This document shows, in pieces, positions 7,581 to 13,300 of a DNA stretch of 14,145 bases. Each line of letters opens with the position of its first letter. Position 1 is the first letter of the stretch. This DNA comes from Thermoplasmata archaeon (GTDB lineage: Archaea; Thermoplasmatota; Thermoplasmata; Thermoplasmatales; Thermoplasmataceae), in contig JAKAQT010000026.1 in NCBI GenBank assembly GCA_021819605.1, positions 1 to 14,145 of the forward strand, in the 5' to 3' direction. Under the pieces are notes generated by a model, which was given only the letters and a program-made list of their open reading frames with translations, was not told the DNA's origin and did no database searches. The position numbers were made by a program, and so were the translations under genes.

Positions 7581-8216
7581 ATGCAAATAAAACCTGATTT
7601 CAAAGGCAAGGAAGAACTGCTTGAATACATGGAAGCTGACAGTGATAACATAGAGAGGTCTTTTGCTGCAGCAGGTTCACTGCTTGACCATATTGATTCC
7701 AGGATTGGAGGGAAAAACTACTGGCAGCTTTCTTACACAGAGATGTGCTGGCTCTACGCAGCCGTTGAAAATTTCAGGTCCAAGGTAACTGTTGAGACTG
7801 GGGTTGGACCCGGGAGTTCAAGCGCAGTTATACTTGAAGCGTCCAGGGATTTTTCCGGGCAACTGTGGAGCTTTGATCTGGGAGAAAAATATGGGGAGGA
7901 TGAACAGCAACCCGTAGGATTCCTGGTTGGGGACAAACTCAGGGAAAGGTGGCATCTTATAATAGGAAATACTGAGAACACCCTTGAGCAGAGCCTCTCC
8001 AAGATAGGCCTGATTGATATATTCTTCCATGATTCAGAGCACACATATGATCACGTGAAATTTGAGCTTTCCACAGCGCTGCCTCACCTGAAGAGGAGAT
8101 TCCTCATCATTGTGGACAATTATGACTGGACTGAGGCACCAGCTGACTTTGCACGTGATCATGGCATGAAGCTGGTAAAAATCGCGGATGACATGTGCTT
8201 CATTTATCCTGGATGA
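7581..8216 (+). CDS. Class I SAM-dependent methyltransferase-like protein
   Basis: A 211-residue soluble protein with a Rossmann-type methyltransferase outline. Motif I appears as VETGVGPGSSS (about 71-81). It is followed by LWSFDLGEKYG, where the acidic residue ending strand 2 would bind the SAM ribose. IDIFFHDSEHTYDHVKFEL (about 145-163) and FLIIVDNYD (about 174-182) resemble the Methyltransf_24 pattern. ATG 7581 is preferred to TTG 7563, which would add MWHDCC, because the shared promoter predicts a start site near 7575. The acceptor substrate cannot be inferred. Divergence from a LysE-like exporter hints at modification and export of a small molecule, but that is speculation. It ends 64 bases from the convergent orc1 gene. 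Confidence 0.72.
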   Translation: MQIKPDFKGKEELLEYMEADSDNIERSFAAAGSLLDHIDSRIGGKNYWQLSYTEMCWLYAAVENFRSKVTVETGVGPGSSSAVILEASRDFSGQLWSFDLGEKYGEDEQQPVGFLVGDKLRERWHLIIGNTENTLEQSLSKIGLIDIFFHDSEHTYDHVKFELSTALPHLKRRFLIIVDNYDWTEAPADFARDHGMKLVKIADDMCFIYPG

Positions 8217-8280
8217 GATGTATCCACTGAACTGAAACTAGCGGTGGAAAAGATCAAAACAGCAACTGAACCTGACGCCT

Positions 8281-9591
8281 TCATTCCCTGTCGGGTTCAC
8301 CATCTGCAAAATCAGAGAGAGCCCGATCCATTGCATCAAGATTCATTCCCTTCTGTACACCATCAAGATTCTCGAACCGGGATTGCCTTGTGATTTTTGA
8401 TCCCATGAAATGCGAGAGGTTCTCATCTTCCATGAGGTAGTGCTTGTACTGATCAGGATCGCCCATAACACGTATAAACCGTGTCCTTCCGTACCTTCCC
8501 ATGCTTCTGGTGGTTGCCGAAAGCAGCCCGAATTCCTCAAGCTCGGACAGAATATCTCCTATCCTCCTGGATGTCAGGGGTATGAATCCCAGCTCTGTGC
8601 AGATGTTCCTGTAATTCTCGTATATTTCTCCAGTAATCATCAATCTCTTGCTGAGTTCCTGGGTAACAACAGCACTGAGAAGCACCATCTTTGACTGTAA
8701 CGGGAGGCTGGTTATGGCGGCATGCACCACATTCATCTCATACCTGTCCCTGGCTTCATAAACTTCCCTGTCTGTGACCTTTTCCCGGTTTTCCCTTATG
8801 GCAATTTCAATGGATATTCTCATGAGGTCCAGTGCTTTCCTTGCGTCACCATGCTCCTGGGCCCCTATTGCAGAACATAGATTTATGGCTGATTCATCAA
8901 CTGCGCCTTCCTTGACTATGCCATCCAGCCTGAATGCGATTATATCCCTGAGCTGCTGAGCATTATAGGATGAGAACATAATACTCTCCTGGTTCATTCT
9001 GCTTCTGACCCTGGGATCAAGCGTGTCAAGGAAATTCGCATCATTGGTTATTCCTATTATTGATGCCCTGGACATGCGTGTGTCATCAAGGATCTTGAGG
9101 ATCACATAAAGGGCGTCACTGCCGTTCTTCTGTATGAGTTTGTCCACTTCATCAAGCACCAGGACGTAGAACGATTTCTGGGCATTCATTCTCGTGACCA
9201 GTTCGCCATAAATCCTGTCCATTGGCCATCCCATTGGCGGGATCTGGTCCTGGGTTCCCGTGGATATTGAGTTAACAATGGTAACAAGTATAGAATATGG
9301 GGAATCGTAAATCTGGCAGTTGACATAGCACACATTCACCCTGTCTTCAGCTGCTTCCTTCAGCATTGATGTAACATATGAGGTTGTGGATGTCTTTCCG
9401 GTCCCGGTTTTCCCGTAAAGCAGCATATTGGATGGCTTCATATCCCGCATAATGCTGCTCAGAACCATCACCATATGATCTATTTCATTTTCCCTGTGGG
9501 GAAAGGAATTGGGCATAAATGACCCGCTCAGCTTCTCCAGGTCGCCTTTGATAAGTGGGGATTCAGCTGAAAACTTAGAGAAGAGATTCAT
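8281..9591 (-). CDS. cdc6: Orc1/Cdc6-type DNA replication initiator
   Basis: Archaeal origin-recognition and helicase-loading AAA+ ATPase. Counting from ATG 9591 (436 residues), Walker A is YGKTGTGKTS (about 59-68), Walker B is LVLDEVD (about 144-150), sensor 1 is ITNDANF, and sensor 2 is HGDARKALDL (R about 251). A winged-helix DNA-binding domain follows from about 290. I chose ATG 9591 (MNLFSKFSAESPLIK) because it matches the usual family N-terminus and lies about 15 bases after a start site predicted from the minus-strand TATA AAAGGTTTTA (9631-9640). The in-frame ATG 9621 would add MASIFLPVVT. folC lies upstream on the same strand. Such genes often sit beside an origin, but I saw no clear origin repeats here. 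Confidence 0.93.
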   Translation of the reverse strand: MNLFSKFSAESPLIKGDLEKLSGSFMPNSFPHRENEIDHMVMVLSSIMRDMKPSNMLLYGKTGTGKTSTTSYVTSMLKEAAEDRVNVCYVNCQIYDSPYSILVTIVNSISTGTQDQIPPMGWPMDRIYGELVTRMNAQKSFYVLVLDEVDKLIQKNGSDALYVILKILDDTRMSRASIIGITNDANFLDTLDPRVRSRMNQESIMFSSYNAQQLRDIIAFRLDGIVKEGAVDESAINLCSAIGAQEHGDARKALDLMRISIEIAIRENREKVTDREVYEARDRYEMNVVHAAITSLPLQSKMVLLSAVVTQELSKRLMITGEIYENYRNICTELGFIPLTSRRIGDILSELEEFGLLSATTRSMGRYGRTRFIRVMGDPDQYKHYLMEDENLSHFMGSKITRQSRFENLDGVQKGMNLDAMDRALSDFADGEPDRE

Positions 9592-9630
9592 GGTAACTAC
9601 CGGTAAGAATATCGAAGCCATAGGGAGTAC

Positions 9631-9640
9631 TAAAACCTTT
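9631..9640 (-). promoter_or_regulatory. TATA-like box for orc1/cdc6
   Basis: The minus strand reads AAAGGTTTTA, preceded by a run of A that could belong to a purine-rich BRE. Predicted transcription start is near 9608, supporting the ATG at 9591 over that at 9621. Confidence 0.35.
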
Positions 9641-9677
9641 TTTGACCCGTTCTGTAACTAGAAAGGGTACCACAAGA

Positions 9678-10964
9678 TTAATCATCATGAAAAGGCATTA
9701 CCGGCACCTTTTCCTTTGCCATTACAACTCCAACAAGATACATGGAGCCCAGAACCAGTGTTATGGGAGACGATTCCATGGCACTCCTGTATGCTTCCAC
9801 AGGATCATGAATGACCTTCACATCGGTGAAAATTGACCGCCCTATCTCAGCAAGTTTCTCTGGCGGAACCGCACGCTGTGGCTCATCCGGTATTGTGAAT
9901 ATGACCCTGCTGGAGATTTTCCTGGCAGCGTGCAGGAAAGAGTAGATGTCTTTGTCGGAAAGCATCCCTATGACCAGCACCGGCTCCGGAAGATGGGATT
10001 CCGAAAATGCCTGTGCAAGGGCATTTGCTGCGGGAGGATTGTGGGCGCAGTCAACCATAAGTATTGGATCTTTTCTTATGATTTCCATCCTGCCGGGCCA
10101 CCTTGTGGCAGCTATTGCTTTCTCAATCTGCCTTCTTGTGATGCGGAGATCATCCATCTGCTCAACTGCAAGAATGGCGTTTGTGACGTTTTTCACCTGG
10201 AACTTCCCGGCCAGTGAGGTTGATATCCTGTATTCATTTTTAGGTGTACCAAGGACAAAACGGCTTCCGGAAATATCCGATTCAATGTCGGATATGGTGG
10301 CTTCCTTCCATGAAAGTATAAGCGGAGAACCCCTCACCTGCGAAATCCGCCTTATGGTATCGACCACTTCCGGCTTTCCGTCCCCCAGGACGACGGGTTT
10401 TCCCGGTTTTATTATACCGCCCTTCTCCATTGCAATAGAAGTGAGGGAACATCCAAGCTTGTCAGCATGTTCAAAGCCGATCTGGGTGATCACGCTCACC
10501 TCAGGAGTGATTATGTTGGTGGAATCGAGGCGCCCTCCGAGGCCGACCTCAACCGAGGCGTACTGTGCCTTTCTCTCGGCGAAGTACTTGAAAGCAAGCA
10601 GAGTTGTGACCTCAAAGAATGTTGGATTCCTTTTTGACTCTCCGAGCTCCGTGATAATTTTTTTGTAAGTCTCCACAAATTCCTCAAGATATTTGTCCGG
10701 AATCAGCTCCCTGTCAAAAACTATCCTCTCATTGAAACTGACGAGATGAGGGGATGTGTACAGTCCAGTGTGGTACTTCCGCCTCAGGATGTTGTAGACA
10801 TAAGCTGAAGTTGAACCCTTGCCATTTGTTCCAGCCACATGTACACTGCTGAATTCATTTTGCGGTTCACCCAGCAGCCTAGCAAATTCACTGGTGACCG
10901 ACAGATCGAGTTTGATGCCTTCCCTTGTAAGTCCGTAGAGGAATGTCAGGTTTTCGGAGTCCAC
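9678..10964 (-). CDS. folC: Folylpolyglutamate / dihydrofolate synthase (FolC, Mur ligase family)
   Basis: ATP-dependent ligase adding glutamate to (dihydro)folate or a related pterin. From the chosen start it is 428 residues, normal for FolC. It has FLYGLTREGIKLDL near the N-terminus, the P-loop HVAGTNGKGST (about 42-52), YTSPHLVSFNERI, and EVGLGGRLDSTN (about 144-155). A Mur-ligase C-terminal domain follows with RWPGRMEII and DCAHNPPAANAL (the usual DGAHNP motif with Cys for Gly). I prefer GTG 10964: family homology begins there, and a TATA-like TATTTTAGA (minus strand, about 10985-10994) would start transcription exactly there. An ATG at 11036 adds 24 residues (MSEYPCRKEQQ...) unlike the family, next to tnpB remnants. 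Confidence 0.88.
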   Translation of the reverse strand: MDSENLTFLYGLTREGIKLDLSVTSEFARLLGEPQNEFSSVHVAGTNGKGSTSAYVYNILRRKYHTGLYTSPHLVSFNERIVFDRELIPDKYLEEFVETYKKIITELGESKRNPTFFEVTTLLAFKYFAERKAQYASVEVGLGGRLDSTNIITPEVSVITQIGFEHADKLGCSLTSIAMEKGGIIKPGKPVVLGDGKPEVVDTIRRISQVRGSPLILSWKEATISDIESDISGSRFVLGTPKNEYRISTSLAGKFQVKNVTNAILAVEQMDDLRITRRQIEKAIAATRWPGRMEIIRKDPILMVDCAHNPPAANALAQAFSESHLPEPVLVIGMLSDKDIYSFLHAARKISSRVIFTIPDEPQRAVPPEKLAEIGRSIFTDVKVIHDPVEAYRSAMESSPITLVLGSMYLVGVVMAKEKVPVMPFHDD

Positions 10965-10984
10965 GCTGGGCAATAGCTGCCCAT

Positions 10985-10994
10985 CTAAAATAGT
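10985..10994 (-). promoter_or_regulatory. TATA-like box for folC
   Basis: The minus strand reads CTATTTTAGA. The usual 26-base spacing places transcription start at about 10963-10964, coinciding with the GTG codon proposed as the folC start. It lies inside the longer reading frame that begins at 11036. Confidence 0.4.
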
Positions 10995-11039
10995 TATGTC
11001 AGGTTGCTGCTCTTTCCGGCAGGGATATTCCGACATACT

Positions 11040-11402
11040 CTACCCGGAAGGATATGAGGTTCCTGCTTAATGGAGTGATAACTCGTAGACCTCCCTTGAG
11101 GATGCTGCCGCGGGATCACTTTCCACTTGCGTGGGTTTGGGAATGCCATGCCATACCTTAATCAACACGGTGTTGCGGATGTTGAGTGCCTGCATTAAGA
11201 CTCTGCCCATGTCTACGCCAATGATACTGTTCCCCTTAGACAGATTTTTTTCTTTCTCATACCGTATTTATTCATAACAACGATCAATTTCGCTCGTTAT
11301 GATGATCTGTCCAGCCTTCACAGGAACTGTTGATTCATCCCTAATTTTTATTGCGCCCTTAAACCCCGGAAGATGCATTTTCTTCTGTTCAAAGGAGAAC
11401 TG
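11040..11402 (-). pseudogene. Decayed tnpB (IS200/IS605-type RNA-guided nuclease) with internal deletion
   Basis: On the minus strand this reads as parts of a TnpB protein. MHLPGFKGAIKIRDES (about 11360) and QIIITSEIDRCYE resemble the region just before the RuvC domain. A TAA stop (11268-11270) follows, then NSIIGVDMG (about 11205-11231), the RuvC-I motif. That motif is followed within four residues by ALNIRNTVL, which normally comes directly after the RuvC-III motif DRDxNAA. Next is GIPKPTQVESDP, a typical TnpB tail, and after a second stop (11067-11069) AGTSYPSG and TAG at 11040-11042. The middle of the protein, including RuvC-II and the zinc ribbon, is missing. All pieces are in one frame. 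It cannot encode an active nuclease. Identification rests on motif recognition, not alignment. Confidence 0.7.
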
Positions 11403-11705
11403 ACATACTCCCACAGCTAAAGCATGTGGGGTTCTCACTTTTGCTCCGTTTTCGCCTTCATCCCTCACTATCATGACAGTTTTGCGTGAACCTATTACAG
11501 AGTTCTGGCGTCTTTCCAGTCCTGAACGTTGCGCCTCTGTGGGTATCACTGATCCACATGCATGCATCCCTGTCTGCATGCAATGGGGATATGCCTTCTG
11601 CCCGTTCCTCTGCCAAGACTGCAGAACGGAGACATTCCCAACCTCATGCCGAAGTCCTTCCGGATCAATCACTGCATGGGGAATTTTCATGCATGACTTT
11701 CTCAT
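11403..11705 (-). pseudogene. Probable second tnpB tail remnant joined to the first
   Basis: An open minus-strand frame runs from 11705 into the remnant at 11040-11402. Its own part includes GMHACGSVIPTEAQRSG and GSRKTVMIVRDEGENG, then crosses the hairpin at 11410-11430 as TPHALAVGV. That layout, a C-terminal TnpB-like tail with no conserved catalytic residue overlapping the right-end hairpin, is what the 3' end of an IS200/IS605-type element looks like. The ATG at 11705 is unlikely to be a real start. The segment may be an element end inserted in or joined to another element. Identification is weaker than for the neighbouring remnant. Non-coding spacer is the alternative. Confidence 0.35.
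11410..11430 (-). repeat. IS200/IS605-type right-end hairpin, copy a
   Basis: Inverted arms CCCACAGCT and AGC(A)TGTGGG with a two-base loop. Read on the minus strand, the context is GAACC before and GGGAGTATGTCAG after. This resembles the GAATCC...GGATGTC flanks of right-end hairpins that follow or overlap tnpB genes. Confidence 0.5.
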
Positions 11706-11774
11706 GATATTTCACAGGAGCAGTTTCATGCCTGAATTTCAATGCCACTGCGAGATATATAGATTCACATTCAT

Positions 11775-11794
11775 CCCACGACTTAAGCCGTGGG
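11775..11794 (-). repeat. IS200/IS605-type right-end hairpin, copy b
   Basis: CCCACGACTTAAGCCGTGGG is a 20-base palindrome with a single mismatched pair. On the minus strand it is preceded by GAAAG and followed by ATGAATGTG, parallel to copy a. The two copies have the same orientation, about 365 bases apart. Confidence 0.5.
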
Positions 11795-11810
11795 CTTTCT
11801 GCTTAAATGA
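11775..11810 (-). pseudogene. Fragment of a TnpB C-terminal tail over hairpin b
   Basis: The minus strand translates as SFKQKAHGLSRG, which resembles the KQEAHGLSRG-type tails that many archaeal TnpB proteins encode across their right-end hairpin. The frame is broken by stops a few codons upstream, so only the tail remains. It probably belongs to an element other than the two remnants to its left. Confidence 0.4.
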
Positions 11811-11830
11811 TCGTAATCAGCATGTCGGGG

Positions 11831-12175
11831 GTTAAAATTTCTCCAACAGCTCATTTCTTACTTTTCGAAGCCTCATACATTGAACAAAGGGGCCTTTACA
11901 ATGAAATTAATATTACAATTTACCCTAAAACCAATGGTTCCTTGAAGCGGTGTTGAAGCAGATTGTTGGCAGTCCAGACCTTAAAAAGAGGCCCTAAGAG
12001 AGAGGCTGTATGAAGTATGCATGAAGACAGAAAACAGATGGAATGGAAAACTTTTGAAAATTCATTATACTCGTTAAAATGCCTGTTACCAGTACTAACA
12101 TATTGGATCTATGCGACCAAAGTCATTTTATTCAGGCACCCAACATTGCTGACTGGTAGAAGAATGAAGCAGAAG
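11831..12175. other. Intergenic stretch between tnpB remnants and the ferredoxin gene
   Basis: I see no convincing gene. Short frames exist, such as one of about 30 codons on the plus strand near 11985-12079 reading EALRERLYEVCMKTENRWNG. These have no start, are bounded by stops and match nothing I recognise. The stretch may hold further insertion-element debris. Confidence 0.4.
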
Positions 12176-12183
12176 TTTATGTA
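12176..12183 (+). promoter_or_regulatory. TATA-like box for the ferredoxin gene
   Basis: TTTATGTA is centred about 34 bases before ATG 12214 and would start transcription near 12206. A purine-rich AGGGGAAAG (12202-12210) lies just before the start codon and could act as a short ribosome-binding site. Confidence 0.4.
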
Positions 12184-12213
12184 TTCGTTGGTTCTGGCTG
12201 CAGGGGAAAGCAG

Positions 12214-12522
12214 ATGAGTGGTGGCGGAGCTGATAAGAAAGATACCAATTGCAAGCCTGATGCTTCAGGTGTTGTTCCCAGGGTGGACCCGGCAAAATGC
12301 GAAGCGAAGGGCGAATGTGTAAAAGTTTGCCCATACGAGGTTTTTGAAATCAGGCCCAGAACATCCGGTGAAATTTCAGGTCTGGGTTTTCTCGGACGCA
12401 TAAAAGCAAGGGCTCACGGAAACAGGATTGCCGGCACTCCCGGCCTGGACAGATGCCACTCTTGCAGTGATTGTGTTACGGCATGCCCTGAGAAAGCAAT
12501 ACGGCTGGTGCCGAGAACTTAA
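12214..12522 (+). CDS. Two-cluster ferredoxin with a cysteine replaced in motif 1
   Basis: Small soluble electron carrier of 102 residues. Motif 2 is complete: CHSCSDCVTACP (C81, C84, C87, C91). Motif 1 is CEAKGECVKVCP, with C29, C35 and C39, but Lys32 where the second cysteine belongs. By the usual ligand swapping, cluster II (C81, C84, C87, C39) should be [4Fe-4S]. Cluster I keeps only C29, C35 and C91, suggesting [3Fe-4S] as in seven-iron ferredoxins. A linker (about 48-78, GLGFLGRIKARAHGN) separates the motifs. The N-terminal extension is short and has no histidine, so the zinc site of Sulfolobus and Thermoplasma zinc-ferredoxins appears absent. It could accept electrons from the oxidoreductase at 3987-6798, though the genes are not linked. 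Confidence 0.88.
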   Translation: MSGGGADKKDTNCKPDASGVVPRVDPAKCEAKGECVKVCPYEVFEIRPRTSGEISGLGFLGRIKARAHGNRIAGTPGLDRCHSCSDCVTACPEKAIRLVPRT

Positions 12523-12700
12523 TGACATCCCGGGTCCATCTATAAATGAAGCGGCCACCGGCAGGAAACGTAACTGCCAGGCCAGCCACATGATGAATGC
12601 CATTGGGAAATCCACGAAATAACCATACTGTTATGAACCCAGCCTGCACAAACCATCTCGTCCGGAATCGGAAAATGGCAGTGTCATTCTTTATTGACAT
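12523..12700 (-). pseudogene. Possible frameshifted remnant of a small membrane protein
   Basis: Downstream of the five-helix membrane protein gene and overlapping its end by 17 bases, an ATG at 12700 opens MSIKNDTAIFRFRTRWFVQAGFITV, a basic-then-hydrophobic start. The protein-like signal then moves to another minus frame near 12615-12630, reading YFVDFPMAFIMWLAWQLRFLPVAASFIDGPGM before running into the ferredoxin antisense. The two halves together resemble one membrane protein broken by a frameshift and cut off at its C-terminus. No family is assigned. Chance hydrophobic frames or a sequencing error are alternatives. Confidence 0.3.
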
Positions 12701-13253
12701 CCTGGTCTGTGTTTCTGGCTGATATCTGTGCGCTCTCCCGGGATTTTTTGCTGAATTCAAACATCCTTTTCTGGATTGCTATCTGGAATGCCTCCCCAAG
12801 TATGAGGCCAGAGAGGTATGAAAGTATGATGCTCAGGAAGAATCCCGCCGTGACATCATAATAGATCAGCAGGTAAATCCTCACCACGAAGGCTATGGTC
12901 CAGGCAAGCCCGATTAAAGGAGATCGCCTGTAATGAAGGATTTTCTTCTTCTCGAAAAATTTGACCTGTCCCTTGAACAGCGATGAGAGTCCCAGCCCAA
13001 GGGCAAAGGCAATGGAGCAGGCAAGAAGTTCAACTGTGGTCAGCCCCACATATGTGGCGCCCGTAAAGGCAAGATAAAGCAGGGGCGAGAATATGAGTGA
13101 CCTGACAGAATATCTTCCACCTAGGGAAATCCTTATGATCCTGCGGCCCACGAATATGGCAACAAATGCGCCGAAGAAGATGTCCTTGTACCTGAATATT
13201 ATTGAATAGGCTATGCTTTCAATGGTTTCAGACAACTGCGTGATGTTTATCAT
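12684..13253 (-). CDS. Membrane protein of unknown function, possibly DUF1453/CcdC-like
   Basis: A 189-residue protein with five probable transmembrane segments (about 23-40, 52-70, 74-93, 112-131, 136-160) and a charged C-terminal tail rich in Lys, Arg, Ser and Glu (161-189). Between helices are conserved-looking basic stretches: GRRIIRISLGGRYSVRSL (36-53) and FEKKKILHYRRSPLIG (about 100-114). The layout recalls DUF1453/CcdC-like proteins, but I rate that only as possible. ATG 13253 is preceded by a strong TATA box (13289-13300) placing transcription start about 14 bases upstream, supporting the start. A possible broken gene overlaps its 3' end. Confidence 0.7.
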   Translation of the reverse strand: MINITQLSETIESIAYSIIFRYKDIFFGAFVAIFVGRRIIRISLGGRYSVRSLIFSPLLYLAFTGATYVGLTTVELLACSIAFALGLGLSSLFKGQVKFFEKKKILHYRRSPLIGLAWTIAFVVRIYLLIYYDVTAGFFLSIILSYLSGLILGEAFQIAIQKRMFEFSKKSRESAQISARNTDQDVNKE

Positions 13254-13288
13254 AAAGCTATTCTGTCATGATGCAATATTTCGCATGG

Positions 13289-13300
13289 TATAAAAATATA
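13289..13300 (-). promoter_or_regulatory. TATA box of the five-helix membrane protein gene
   Basis: TATAAAAATATA on the plus strand, TATATTTTTATA on the minus strand. It directly abuts the stop codon of the upstream DUF1015 gene, showing the membrane protein gene can be transcribed independently. Predicted start is near 13267. Confidence 0.55.

Noticed and set aside
8216..8280. AGCGGTGGAAAAG beside orc1/cdc6, loosely like an origin recognition box
   Set aside because: One weak match with no repeated copies and no AT-rich unwinding element nearby; not enough to call an origin.
9930..10217. Possible hidden CRISPR or direct-repeat arrays anywhere in the window
   Set aside because: I scanned for regularly spaced repeats and found none; the only repeated structures are the two hairpins near 11.4 and 11.8 kb.
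9946..10668. 240-residue plus-strand open frame opposite folC
   Set aside because: Antisense shadow of a clearly coding, motif-bearing folC frame.
11268..11705. 145-residue minus-strand open frame as a real gene
   Set aside because: It crosses a right-end hairpin and joins two TnpB-like pieces, with no sensible start and similarity continuing past its stop; treated as insertion-element remains.
11985..12079. Short plus-strand frame (LRERLYEVCMKTENRWNG) resembling a protein fragment
   Set aside because: About 30 codons, bounded by stops, no start or ribosome-binding site and no family recognised; may be chance.
12017..12217. 66-residue plus-strand frame before the ferredoxin gene
   Set aside because: No recognisable family and it overlaps the ferredoxin promoter and start; likely spurious.
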